From: Nitrospira sp. CG24E
GTDB taxonomy: Bacteria; Nitrospirota; Nitrospiria; Nitrospirales; Nitrospiraceae
Assembly: GCA_002869895.2 (NCBI GenBank)
Contig: NEWP02000010.1
Span: forward strand, 144,759 to 208,758
Length of the DNA stretch: 64,000 nucleotides
Reading direction: 5' to 3'
Below, piece by piece: positions 16,566 to 25,657 of this stretch. A program made the translations under genes and the position numbers. Numbering within the stretch: position 1 is the first letter of the stretch; each line of letters opens with the position of its first letter. The notes under the pieces were generated by a model. That model did not search any database. It worked only from the letters and a program-made list of their open reading frames with translations, and had not been told where the DNA came from.

Positions 16566-17900
16566 TCACGGCCTCAGGGGAATAGATTGCCGACGACGTA
16601 GAGTCAGGGTTGGAATATGCTTCTGCGCCAGCACTGCCACCGATAGGACTATGAGGCACGGTAGCACAGGAAGCGCATATCGGCCAGCTTCCACCGTGAA
16701 TGGGATGTAACCGAGCATCAGGCCGACCGGGAATATGTAGAGCGGTAGAAGCTCCCGCCAACGAGACCGATGGGACCAGGCACTCCATAGCGCCAGCACG
16801 ACCAAACTAGGAATCAGCAGCAGTCGTTTCGTCAGGCTATAGATGGCCACCGGCCAGCCTCGGTCGGCAGCATCCCCGGTAAGTCCTTGTATAAATCCCT
16901 GATCCGAACTGACCAGGTAGAACGAGTTCCCTATCCAGAAATCAAACATCCTGGTCAGGGTCAGCCAAACGTACCGGACCGGCTCTTCTGTTATCCTCGC
17001 CCATCCCTTCGCGCGCAAAATCCGATCGGCCGAGACGTCGAACATCGCATGGGGATAGGGCAAGGGTGTAATTCCTGCGCTCTCCCATATCTGCGTCTCC
17101 GTCTCATAAGACATAGGCCAACTCCCTCGTGATACAGGATCACTACCCATCCAAAGTCCAGCGCCGACTCCAGCAGAGACAGGAATCACCAGGTCAAACG
17201 CTCGATAGTTACGCATCGTCCAGGGCAGAACCACGAGCAGGCACGCAAGCAGATACAGGCTCGCGCGAGTCGCCCGTACAGAAATGGAATCTGTGCTGAG
17301 ACAGGCAAGACCGATCAGCGCTACAGCGAGCAAGATTGCCACCGGCTTGCACAGAATGGTGAGACCGGCCAGCAAGCCGGCTCCCACAAAAAATGACAGC
17401 CTTCTCGAGGAATGGCACACAACCATGGACCACAACCAGGCACTAAGCAGACATGTCAGAAGGCTCTCACTTCTGATCCGAGGATCGTAGGTCCAATAAG
17501 CCGGGTAGAGAAACAGGGCTGCGGCCGCGAGCGCCCCGATCCAGGGATGAAACAGTCTCGCCCCCACCAGATAGATGCAGAGGCTGGCGGTGATATCAAA
17601 ACCGACATGCAGGTACAGCACCCACTCAGGCCTGTGGCCGACCACAGCATAGAATGCAGCCAGGATCGCTGGATAGAGAGGACCGACATGGGCCGATGGC
17701 GTCGTCCCATCTATACTGAAAGAGCCAGTTGTCGCCAGATTCCAGGCTAACGCATCGAACAGGTCATCAATGGCATATCCTTGTCGTGCCGTGTGAAAAA
17801 TAGTCCAGGCTCGTGCCAGCAACCCAAGCGCGCCGGCCAACATCAACAGCGCAGTGGGAGACCATTGTCCGCCGAAACTCTTGTCGCTGACCTGCGTCAT
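16566..17900 (-). CDS. GT39-like polytopic membrane glycosyltransferase
   Basis: 444 residues with about ten to twelve hydrophobic segments, in the ArnT/PMT glycosyltransferase superfamily that uses polyprenyl-phosphate sugars on the periplasmic face. An early acidic loop IDDLFDALAWNLATTG follows the first helix, as expected for the catalytic aspartates; the loop SAHVGPLYPAIL comes next. The C-terminal half has a large extracytoplasmic region. The ATG at 17900 overlaps the previous stop in ATGA form; a TTG three codons earlier is less likely. May decorate the polymer after export across the inner membrane. Confidence 0.82.
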   Translation of the reverse strand: MTQVSDKSFGGQWSPTALLMLAGALGLLARAWTIFHTARQGYAIDDLFDALAWNLATTGSFSIDGTTPSAHVGPLYPAILAAFYAVVGHRPEWVLYLHVGFDITASLCIYLVGARLFHPWIGALAAAALFLYPAYWTYDPRIRSESLLTCLLSAWLWSMVVCHSSRRLSFFVGAGLLAGLTILCKPVAILLAVALIGLACLSTDSISVRATRASLYLLACLLVVLPWTMRNYRAFDLVIPVSAGVGAGLWMGSDPVSRGSWPMSYETETQIWESAGITPLPYPHAMFDVSADRILRAKGWARITEEPVRYVWLTLTRMFDFWIGNSFYLVSSDQGFIQGLTGDAADRGWPVAIYSLTKRLLLIPSLVVLALWSAWSHRSRWRELLPLYIFPVGLMLGYIPFTVEAGRYALPVLPCLIVLSVAVLAQKHIPTLTLRRRQSIPLRP

Positions 17901-18637
17901 TTCATACAAATCCCGATAAGGTTTGTATCGCCTGCCACACCTTCTTCATACTCGATATCTTCTGGAGTGATCGCCTTCAACGTGGGGCCACCTTGAAGCA
18001 AACTGACCAGGCCACCGAGCCAATGCCGAATCGGGCGCGGCACGAGATTACGAATACCGCCGGGATCGAATCGCCGCACAACATCCATCGACTGCTCTGC
18101 CGCTTTCAATCGCGCGCCTTGACGACGACCGAACCAGCGGATGGTCGAGAAATGTGGGGACAGGATGCTTCGAAACTCTTCCTGATTGTACTCCCGCACA
18201 TGATAGGGGTCTTCCGGCTTGTATGCCGCACCCTTCCCATGAGGGGTAAAGATAACGAGTGTGCCGGTCTTGCGCAAAACACGGGCGACTTCGGCTACGA
18301 AGCGTCGATCATCCATGATATGTTCGATCGTATCTTGCGACAGAATACAGTCGAACGATTCGTCGCGAAAACCAAGCGCACAACCATCCATCGCCAAAAA
18401 CGATGCGCCTGAATGTCCATAGCTCATACGGTTGCGGGCGACGATCTGAGGTGCGCAGTCCACCCCAACGACACGACCGGCTTTTCTGCTCAGATAATCG
18501 GAGCCATAACCTGTCCCACAGGCAAGATCGAGCACAGACAGGCTGTCAAGCTGTGGGACCTGCCTGGCTGCCCACACATATCCCGATAAGTTCACGATGT
18601 GTTGTGTGTCGGTAGGATATGCGTCGCGGCGTTCCAT
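17897..18637 (-). CDS. SAM-dependent methyltransferase (type 11)
   Basis: 246 residues. Motif I is canonical, VLDLACGTGYGSDYL, near residue 35, followed by FDCILSQDTIEHIMDD and a TLVIFTPHG strand. Such enzymes in glycan loci usually methylate sugar hydroxyls. The ATG chosen has GGGAGAAG upstream; the frame reading further back overlaps the GT2 gene. Ends inside the start of the GT39-like gene by 4 bp, indicating coupled translation. Confidence 0.87.
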   Translation of the reverse strand: MERRDAYPTDTQHIVNLSGYVWAARQVPQLDSLSVLDLACGTGYGSDYLSRKAGRVVGVDCAPQIVARNRMSYGHSGASFLAMDGCALGFRDESFDCILSQDTIEHIMDDRRFVAEVARVLRKTGTLVIFTPHGKGAAYKPEDPYHVREYNQEEFRSILSPHFSTIRWFGRRQGARLKAAEQSMDVVRRFDPGGIRNLVPRPIRHWLGGLVSLLQGGPTLKAITPEDIEYEEGVAGDTNLIGICMK

Positions 18638-18653
18638 GAAATCGCTCTTCTCC

Positions 18654-19649
18654 CTACCCTTGCCCACCGGATGAATAAACCAGCGCCTGCTCGCTCGACT
18701 GAGGCCCACGCCACAACCGGCGAATTGTGGTCAAACAACCCTGTATCCGTCGGCGACGTTGCTCCACCGATGCGCACTTCATCGACTGCATCAATCGCCA
18801 TCCAGTGCCCGCTGCGATCCATCCTTTCATAAGCCGGCGCTTGACAGGAGAAAAATGTTTCTCGATGTAATGGATACGGCTAAACTCCCACACGAGCTGC
18901 AGGCGATCACGATCACGCCCGCTACTGCGCCCGATCAAGTGTACGATTTCAACCTCAGCCAGATGATGCACACGATACCCCTGCAGGCGCAGACGCCGAC
19001 ACAGATCGGCATCTTCAAAGTACATAAAGAATCCTTCGTCCAATCCTCCCAACTCTTGCAACAACGATCGTCGGACCATCAAACAGGCCCCATTCGCCCA
19101 ATCGACATCTTGGGATTGCATGCAATCGACGGCCTGCGTCGCCGCTGTCGCCGCCTGCATGGAAGGAGCTATTCGTTGGAACAGAGCCGAATAAAATAGG
19201 TGATCGCGAATTGAGGGAAAAGGGAAACAGGTTTGGTTCAGGTGTCCATCTTCCGTCCATTGCTTACAACTCACCGCGCCGACGTCTGGCTGATCGTCTA
19301 AGTATGCAACCATCGTCGCAAGCGCCTGATCCCTGATAATGGTGTCGCTGTTTAGCAACAGTATGTGCCGGCCACGGCTTACGGCCAGGGCCTGATTCAC
19401 TGCCTTGGCAAATCCCCGATTATCCGAATTCTCAATGACTCTCATAGCAGGATAGGCATCCTTCAGCACGGCCAACGTCCCATCCCGGGAATCGTTGTCG
19501 ACCACGATCACTTCATAGGCGATGGCGGTCGTGTGCGCATGGACAGAGCGAAGACAGTCCAGGAGCACCTCTTTCGTGTTGTAACTCACAATGGCGATCG
19601 ACAGATCGAACGTCGGAAACATCGGACATTGTGTGTCAGTCCGCGTCAT
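18654..19649 (-). CDS. GT2-family glycosyltransferase (WbbL/rhamnosyltransferase-like)
   Basis: 331-residue GT-A fold inverting glycosyltransferase. SIAIVSYN opens the nucleotide-binding domain, VVDNDSRDGT is the first acidic motif, LLLNSDTI holds the DXD equivalent, and EGFFMYFEDADLCRRL is the typical late catalytic-base motif of rhamnosyltransferase-like GT2 enzymes. A C-terminal amphipathic helix follows. ATG at 19649 preferred over a GTG two codons earlier. Lies between two methyltransferase genes; rhamnose as donor is possible, not shown. Confidence 0.9.
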   Translation of the reverse strand: MTRTDTQCPMFPTFDLSIAIVSYNTKEVLLDCLRSVHAHTTAIAYEVIVVDNDSRDGTLAVLKDAYPAMRVIENSDNRGFAKAVNQALAVSRGRHILLLNSDTIIRDQALATMVAYLDDQPDVGAVSCKQWTEDGHLNQTCFPFPSIRDHLFYSALFQRIAPSMQAATAATQAVDCMQSQDVDWANGACLMVRRSLLQELGGLDEGFFMYFEDADLCRRLRLQGYRVHHLAEVEIVHLIGRSSGRDRDRLQLVWEFSRIHYIEKHFSPVKRRLMKGWIAAGTGWRLMQSMKCASVEQRRRRIQGCLTTIRRLWRGPQSSEQALVYSSGGQG

Positions 19650-19661
19650 AAACACTCGTTG

Positions 19662-20405
19662 TTACACATCGAACTCTGCCACGATAATCTGCCGGTAGCA
19701 GGGACCGGCATTGAGCCAGCGCCGCACATATATCAACGCAATGGCCAAGCGATGCAAGATGTAACTGACCCGGTCCGTCCGTATCCACAGTCGAAGCAAC
19801 ATCCGATGCACCCACACATTCAGATTCGGTTCGCAGTAGAGTCGAATGGGTCTTCCGCTATCCTTGGCAATGCCCTCCATCTCGGCCAATACAGCCTCCA
19901 GCCTGGGAAGACCATTGGCAATGTGCTCATCGAGAAATGGAAAGGGCTCGCCTTTCTGCGCCCGATAATATTGTTGCAAGGCATGATCTTCCCGTTCGGA
20001 TTGAAGCCCCATTGGACACCCTATGTAGACCCGCCGCTGGGTGACTCGAATGAGTTCCTTCAAAAAACGGTTCCGGTCAGAACACTCGATATGTTCCAGC
20101 GTGTCCATACAAACCGTGTAGTCGAACGCTCCAGACTGAAACGGTAATGCCTGCCCCTTTGCAAGGACGGGAGTCACAAGCGCAGCGCGCTCGGCGCCCA
20201 TGACACAATCGACTCCGATCACTGGTCGACGAAGATAGGTCGTCAAGCCCGAGCGGTTCACTCCGACCTCCAGGATCAAGCCTCGGGAAGGCTCGGCGCA
20301 AATCGATTCCACTATCGGCAAATAACGCAATGCAATCTCAGGTACCCATTCAGGATAACGCTGATTCCACCAACCTTTTACACCGCGCATCATCGTAGTT
20401 GTCAT
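19662..20405 (-). CDS. SAM-dependent methyltransferase-like protein
   Basis: 247 residues. The fold is recognised from LILEVGVNRSGLTTYL (a weak motif I), FDYTVCMDTLEHIECSDRNRFLKELIRVTQRRVYIGCP, which matches class I methyltransferases of glycan clusters. A basic, hydrophobic C-terminus (MLLRLWIRTDRVSYILHRL) may bind the membrane. The ATG lies 3 bp after the flippase stop. Motif I is degenerate, so activity is less certain than for the other three methyltransferases of the locus. Confidence 0.78.
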   Translation of the reverse strand: MTTTMMRGVKGWWNQRYPEWVPEIALRYLPIVESICAEPSRGLILEVGVNRSGLTTYLRRPVIGVDCVMGAERAALVTPVLAKGQALPFQSGAFDYTVCMDTLEHIECSDRNRFLKELIRVTQRRVYIGCPMGLQSEREDHALQQYYRAQKGEPFPFLDEHIANGLPRLEAVLAEMEGIAKDSGRPIRLYCEPNLNVWVHRMLLRLWIRTDRVSYILHRLAIALIYVRRWLNAGPCYRQIIVAEFDV

Positions 20406-20408
20406 CCG

Positions 20409-21905
20409 TCAACGATGCTCCCAGAGAACTTTCAACCGTGGTACCTCCACCAGCCAGAGATAGCAGCCATAGATCCCAAGCCCTCCCAAGCAGGCGGAAA
20501 CTAATCCCCAGGATGTCGGAGGCGTTGTAGATGATTCCGCCAGCAGCAGAATAATTCCGGCAAGCAGGCCTGCAAGGAGAGCCCCTCTCCCAACGGACCA
20601 AAATGCAGTCTTCGCCGCCGATCCGATGAGGGTCCTGGTACCTATACTTTGCAACAGCAGCCCGAAGACGTAACTGGCAACCAGCGCGATAGCGGCGCCG
20701 GTGAGACCGTAACCTATGGTCAACGGCACAATGGCCAAGGCATAGAAGACAAACTGGGCTCCCCAACTCTTCATTTGGAGATCGGGGCGATTCGCCCCAT
20801 AGTGCAACGCAGTCATCACGCTTGAATAGCCCGCGCAGACGGCATATACACAGAGCAATCTCAATGGATCGACGATGTCGAGCCATTGAGGGCCAAATGC
20901 CAACGGCACAATGACTGGAGCGAGTACGGCAATGCTAGCCGACAGCGGAATGAAGATCAGCCCAACCAAGCCCATTTGCAATTCGAACACACGGGCGACA
21001 CCTAGTCGATCTCCTTGAAGCAACGCATAGGTGGGCATACTGATCTGATGAATCAACACCGTAGCACGCACACCCAACAAGAGAGGAATGGCCAGGGCAA
21101 TCTGATAGAAACCCAACGCCTCTTGCCCGAGTATGCGACCGATGACCAGTTCCCCCCCACTCATGACGCCAAAGATACAGAGTGTCGTGAGGTTCACTTG
21201 TTTCCCATACTGCATAAAATACTTGCACGCAGGGCGATTGAGCGACAGGCGTGGCCGGAACGGTGCTACCCAGAATGACAGCAGGCTGCCGACACACATT
21301 CCTAACATCTGCCCCAGCAACAACGCCCATACGTTGCAGAGCCACAACGCGAGAGTGATGATCGAACCGGCTTCAATCACGCGTCGAACAAGCTCCAGAG
21401 TGACACGACGCCGCAGATCCAAATTCTTCAGAACAATGGCCATCGCAGGACTCTGTAGCCCCTGTAGCACCAGCAACCAAGCATGTACACGCAACAACGA
21501 CGCCAGTTGAGGCATCTGCATGGCTTGGCCAATCATCTCGGCCGCTGTCCAGAGACAAGCTGCCATGACGGCTCCCCGCGCAAGCGCGATAGTCCATGCG
21601 ACCGACAAATCTTCATAATCAACCTTAGCTTTGGCAATCAAGGCCGCTTCCAGACCAACCTCACTGACTGTCATGAATGCTAGAACAATAGTGGCGGATG
21701 CAGCTAGCACACCGAAATCGGCCGGGACCAACAGGCGAGCCACCACCATAAGCTGGATGGCCGCGATCATCTTATCCAATAAAAACCCCGCACTGGCCCA
21801 TCCACCAGCCTGGAGAATCCGGTGGCGAAAACGAAAGGAGGCTGGCCCAACCCTCTCCACTTCGGCTTGGGGTTCAGTCATTACCATGTCACGACTGGTT
21901 GTCAT
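20409..21905 (-). CDS. Wzx-like polysaccharide flippase
   Basis: 498-residue integral membrane protein, about a dozen hydrophobic segments, of the MOP/polysaccharide transport superfamily that flips lipid-linked oligosaccharides to the periplasmic side. The N-terminal part FLLDKMIAAIQLMVVARLLVPADFGVLAA is typical of the oligosaccharide flippase family, as is AFGPQWLDIVDPLRLLCVYA later. Start at the ATG 5 bp after the GT4 stop; an ATG seven codons later is also possible. With the ligase/polymerase and Wza/Wzc genes it makes a Wzy-type export route. Confidence 0.9.
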   Translation of the reverse strand: MTTSRDMVMTEPQAEVERVGPASFRFRHRILQAGGWASAGFLLDKMIAAIQLMVVARLLVPADFGVLAASATIVLAFMTVSEVGLEAALIAKAKVDYEDLSVAWTIALARGAVMAACLWTAAEMIGQAMQMPQLASLLRVHAWLLVLQGLQSPAMAIVLKNLDLRRRVTLELVRRVIEAGSIITLALWLCNVWALLLGQMLGMCVGSLLSFWVAPFRPRLSLNRPACKYFMQYGKQVNLTTLCIFGVMSGGELVIGRILGQEALGFYQIALAIPLLLGVRATVLIHQISMPTYALLQGDRLGVARVFELQMGLVGLIFIPLSASIAVLAPVIVPLAFGPQWLDIVDPLRLLCVYAVCAGYSSVMTALHYGANRPDLQMKSWGAQFVFYALAIVPLTIGYGLTGAAIALVASYVFGLLLQSIGTRTLIGSAAKTAFWSVGRGALLAGLLAGIILLLAESSTTPPTSWGLVSACLGGLGIYGCYLWLVEVPRLKVLWEHR

Positions 21906-21910
21906 CTTGT

Positions 21911-23089
21911 TTACCGCGACGCGGCAAGTGCCGCACTGCACACCTGTTCCAGTTGCTGGGCTCGTGCATCCCAGGTATGAGCTTGGATCACCGCTTTTCG
22001 GCCTCGCTCGCCCATCTTCATCCGCTCATCAGGATCTTCAAGAAGACGAATCAACTGCCTGGCCAAGTCTTGTGCATTATCTGGCTCCACTGCAATCCCG
22101 CAACCCATGGCCTCCACCGTCTCTCCATACCCTGGCCCGGCTGTCGTGATGACGGGGCGCCCACAGGACAGGTATTCCCACAACTTCATGGAATCACCGG
22201 GATATGATCGGGTCTGCCGATGCAATACAACACAGACATCGCAGGCCGCGATCCAGGTCGGTACCTGGCCCCAATCGGCACGCCCGACAAAGCGAACGAT
22301 ATCCGTCAATCCTCGCTGTTGAACGAGCAATTCGAGCGCTTGTTTCGTTTGCCCCTCTCCCACCAGTAAAAACGTGGCGGTGGGAACCTTAGCGCGAACG
22401 AACGGCACGGCGTCCAGCAATGTTTCCAAACCATGCCAGGGGAAAAACCCACCGACAAATCCAATATAGGGGCCTTTGGCAGGAAGCCCTAACTCTTTCC
22501 TGGCAGTCTCATGAGATTGAGGATGGAAGCGAGCCCCATCAACCCCATTGCGAACCACGTGACAATTCTTCTCTGAAATCCCCCATGAATCCTGCATCTG
22601 TGTCACGATTTCGCGGCAGATACTCACCACCGCCTGCACCCGGCGCACAGCTGTCTTCAACACAACGCGAAGCGCCCACCGTACAAATGGGAGCCGCCAG
22701 ACTCCTTGCACCTCTTCCTCCGGCAAACCATTTACGAACAACACACTTGCGCAGGCATGGTTAGATAGAGCGAACAACGGAGCCATCTGTCCTGGAGAAT
22801 CGAACCAGAGCAGCACATCCGGCTGCCATACAGCCAACTCCTGCCGCAAGACATTCCATGAGGCAATCAAAAACGAGAAGGGCCGGAGACCAGTTACCCG
22901 CAAGACAGACACAGGCCTGAACGACAGTGAAGCGAACTCCTGCGCAAGTTGACGGCCTTGAGCTGGCCGAGGCGCCACGATTCTGATGGTATGGGTGCGA
23001 AACGAAAGAGCCTTGGCAAATTCAAGCACCTGCCTGGCCCCACCTGCTGCAATACTCAGGTCTTCATCACAGAACACGAGGATGCGCAT
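21911..23089 (-). CDS. GT4-family glycosyltransferase
   Basis: 392 residues, GT-B fold. N-terminal AAGGARQVLEFAKAL is the acceptor-side loop; the donor side shows FVGGFFPWHGLETLL and SMKLWEYLSCGRPVITTAGPG, a variant of the EX7E region as in the WecA-neighbour GT4 group. Starts within the upstream GT4 gene (23-bp overlap) with no clear ribosome site, so translation is probably coupled. Similar in layout to the upstream GT4, suggesting an old duplication; donor sugar unknown. Confidence 0.9.
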   Translation of the reverse strand: MRILVFCDEDLSIAAGGARQVLEFAKALSFRTHTIRIVAPRPAQGRQLAQEFASLSFRPVSVLRVTGLRPFSFLIASWNVLRQELAVWQPDVLLWFDSPGQMAPLFALSNHACASVLFVNGLPEEEVQGVWRLPFVRWALRVVLKTAVRRVQAVVSICREIVTQMQDSWGISEKNCHVVRNGVDGARFHPQSHETARKELGLPAKGPYIGFVGGFFPWHGLETLLDAVPFVRAKVPTATFLLVGEGQTKQALELLVQQRGLTDIVRFVGRADWGQVPTWIAACDVCVVLHRQTRSYPGDSMKLWEYLSCGRPVITTAGPGYGETVEAMGCGIAVEPDNAQDLARQLIRLLEDPDERMKMGERGRKAVIQAHTWDARAQQLEQVCSAALAASR

Positions 23090-24254
23090 GGTGTATCGAT
23101 GCCTTCTCGGTGGCGAGCCACTCTCTCAAGTGATTGATGATGTTTAGTAAGCTAAAGTCTTGTTCAACATAGTTCCGTCCGTCTTCTCCCATACGGGCCT
23201 GCCGGTCTGGATCCTTCAAAAGCGTGAGCACAACCTGAGCCAACGAAACCGGATCGTCTGGCGGAACCAAGGTCACTCCCGACTCTTGAGAAAAAGTGGC
23301 GGAGACAGAGGGAATCGCGCTGGCAATCACTGGCTTTCCGCAGGCAAGGTAATCAAAAATTTTGACCGGCGACGTCTCGCCACGGTCCCCACGGAACGGA
23401 GCGACACATAGTGTCATCGCGCCGATCCACGCAGGAACCTCTTGATACGGAATCCGGCCGGCCCAAGTGATGTAGGGAGTCAGAGCCAGACGATGTGCCT
23501 GTTGCTTCAATTCCGATGCAGCTTCTCCATCGCCAACCAGAAGTAGGCGCACGGATGGCATCGTGCGCCTGACAATGGCCATCGCTTCCAACAAACACTG
23601 CAATCCCTGATAGCGGTAGAAACTTCCAACAAAACCGATATAATCGTGCACGAAATCCACTCCGATTCGACGACGACATGTTGCGACGTCTTGTGGAGCA
23701 AACAAACCCGTATCCGTTCCACTCGGCAATACGGAAACTCGCTCAGCGGCAACCCGATAGCGCCGAACGACAAGCTCGCGTAGTCCATCCGTCAAAACAA
23801 CCACACGATCACATCGGCTGAGAGCAAACGAGGCCAACCAGTGCTTCAATCTCCTCTTCATCGTGCGATCAGTCTCTGACCAATCAGGTACCGGCTCTCC
23901 GTTTACTTCACAAACACATTGCGCTCCGACCAGTCTCGCAAACAATAAAGGATGCGGGCTATCCATCCATCGGTAATAAACGACGTCCGGTTTCGATCGC
24001 CAGGCTCGCACGAGCCCGACAAGGCAGGATAGAACCGCGTAGGAAACCGGACGTAGCACCGGCCAAGGAAGCAGTGGAATCGGCGCGGTCGAAAATCCTC
24101 GCTGAAGCAGCGCGGAGCGATACCGTGGAGGAAGGACTGTTACACTGTCACCCCGCTCGACAAGCTGGCGCGCCAAGGCCCAAAGGCGGACAAGCCCTAC
24201 TGGGTCGGATGGCGCATCCGGTTCATACCAATAACAGAAGAGGAACCACCTCAT
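23067..24254 (-). CDS. GT4-family glycosyltransferase
   Basis: 395 residues, GT-B fold. CYWYEPDAPSDPVGLVRLWALARQL opens the acceptor domain; GFVGSFYRYQGLQCLLEA and TSPVKIFDYLACGKPVIASAI mark the donor domain, resembling the next GT4 gene. ATG start overlaps the stop of the O-antigen ligase gene by 4 bp; a 25-codon upstream extension lies over that gene and was dropped. One of four separate GT4 units besides the fusion protein. Linkage unknown. Confidence 0.9.
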   Translation of the reverse strand: MRWFLFCYWYEPDAPSDPVGLVRLWALARQLVERGDSVTVLPPRYRSALLQRGFSTAPIPLLPWPVLRPVSYAVLSCLVGLVRAWRSKPDVVYYRWMDSPHPLLFARLVGAQCVCEVNGEPVPDWSETDRTMKRRLKHWLASFALSRCDRVVVLTDGLRELVVRRYRVAAERVSVLPSGTDTGLFAPQDVATCRRRIGVDFVHDYIGFVGSFYRYQGLQCLLEAMAIVRRTMPSVRLLLVGDGEAASELKQQAHRLALTPYITWAGRIPYQEVPAWIGAMTLCVAPFRGDRGETSPVKIFDYLACGKPVIASAIPSVSATFSQESGVTLVPPDDPVSLAQVVLTLLKDPDRQARMGEDGRNYVEQDFSLLNIINHLREWLATEKASIHHAHPRVL

Positions 24255-25633
24255 ACGAGCGCTCTTTGAGGGGTAAGGTCCTTCTGCTCCGACGTCAAAC
24301 GCGGCAAGATCATGACGAGCCCGGCGCACAGCCAGAAGGGCTCCATGATCCGGATGATGATAAAGGTATTGGCTCCGATGCCATGGGCGAGCATGGCTAC
24401 CATGCCGAGCAGCAGTCCATGAGCCAAACCCTTACAGAATGGATCCTGTTCGGTCAGAAAGGTCTCGCGCGCCCGCCGCCACAAGCGAAAAATCAAGAAG
24501 GCAAAGGCAGCGAGGCCGGCGAGGCCCGTCTCGCCGAGGATCTTGACGTATTGAGCATCCGCCCAGGCATAGCCCGTGACACCGCGGCCAAAAACAGGGC
24601 TGTGGAGCCAATCATTCAAAACGTACTGCCAGGAACGCAACCTCTCTGTGGTGGAAAGATCCAACCCAACTCGCCCCACCGTGATTTCACCCCCGTATTG
24701 GCGTCCGAAAAACGTCTCGTTGACCCGATTCTTCACATTATCCGGCGCGGCAAACGGGAGCATGACTGCAACAAGGATGATAATTGCGAGCACACCGGGT
24801 CGCCGCCATTGCGTCGCGGCGACAGCCAGCATCAAGACACCCGCTGCCAGATAGGACGAACGGGAGAGGGTGGCCATAAGCGCCAAACCCATGAATCCCA
24901 TGAGGAGCGCGAGTCCGACCCGCATCGGGCCGGACTTCAAGTGGAGAAAAAGTCCCATGACGATCGCCATAACAAAGACCAGGTAGCCGCCGAGGGTATT
25001 GGGCTCGCCGCTCTCCCCTTCAAACGGGGCACTCGCCCGTTGTCCGCTTGGAATCTGAGCGATCGCATATATGCTGATCACAAAACAGACCGCTAATAAC
25101 GCCGTTACCAGGCTAACAACTTGCCGTTTGGTCGACACATGATTGACAACCATAAAAAATACGAAGAAGTATTCAAAATACTTCATGATGAAAAAGAATC
25201 CCGTCAGCGGGCGGACACGACCTGCAATGACACCAATCAGTGTCGCGAGCACACAGGCCAACATGTAATAGACAATGGGGCGATTGATCGGGGTGTCGCG
25301 GATAAGGGCCAGATCGCGATAGATGATGGTCTTAGCCAGCCAACTGAATCCGATAATCACAAGCAGGAGATCGTCTACACGTAACGAGAGGTCTCGCGCA
25401 CCGACGCCTCTCCCCTCCCCCCTCCCGACTGCGATTTCGGGAGAGAGCAGCATGGAACCAATCAACAGGAAGAGCGAAGCCGGCACCGAAGTAAAAGCCA
25501 CCAACACAATGAGAAAACCGAGGACGACCTGTATGCCGATCATCGGGGTCGTCAGTGTGAGGCCGAGTGCAAGCACAACGGCTAACACCGAAACGATAAC
25601 GGCATCTTGGGGTTTCACCATCGAGGCATGCAT
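24251..25633 (-). CDS. O-antigen ligase/polymerase family protein (Wzy/WaaL-like)
   Basis: 460-residue polytopic membrane protein with ten or more helices. The family signature is the large periplasmic loop near the middle and the TLSRSSYLAAGVLML segment with the conserved Arg. It either joins lipid-linked repeat units (Wzy) or ligates the chain to an acceptor (WaaL); sequence alone does not separate these. Start ATG has AGGAG ten bases upstream; an ATG four codons in is an alternative. Follows the tyrosine kinase gene by 24 bp. Context with Wza, Wzc and a flippase favours polymerase. Confidence 0.85.
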   Translation of the reverse strand: MHASMVKPQDAVIVSVLAVVLALGLTLTTPMIGIQVVLGFLIVLVAFTSVPASLFLLIGSMLLSPEIAVGRGEGRGVGARDLSLRVDDLLLVIIGFSWLAKTIIYRDLALIRDTPINRPIVYYMLACVLATLIGVIAGRVRPLTGFFFIMKYFEYFFVFFMVVNHVSTKRQVVSLVTALLAVCFVISIYAIAQIPSGQRASAPFEGESGEPNTLGGYLVFVMAIVMGLFLHLKSGPMRVGLALLMGFMGLALMATLSRSSYLAAGVLMLAVAATQWRRPGVLAIIILVAVMLPFAAPDNVKNRVNETFFGRQYGGEITVGRVGLDLSTTERLRSWQYVLNDWLHSPVFGRGVTGYAWADAQYVKILGETGLAGLAAFAFLIFRLWRRARETFLTEQDPFCKGLAHGLLLGMVAMLAHGIGANTFIIIRIMEPFWLCAGLVMILPRLTSEQKDLTPQRALV

Positions 25634-25657
25634 GGGATGTCTGCTCCTACTGACGCC

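Noticed and set aside
24074-25096. Long plus-strand open frame (340 codons) over the GT4 and O-antigen ligase genes
   Set aside because: It is antisense to two clearly recognised genes, has no ribosome site and its translation is highly charged and low in hydrophobic residues; a by-product of codon bias.
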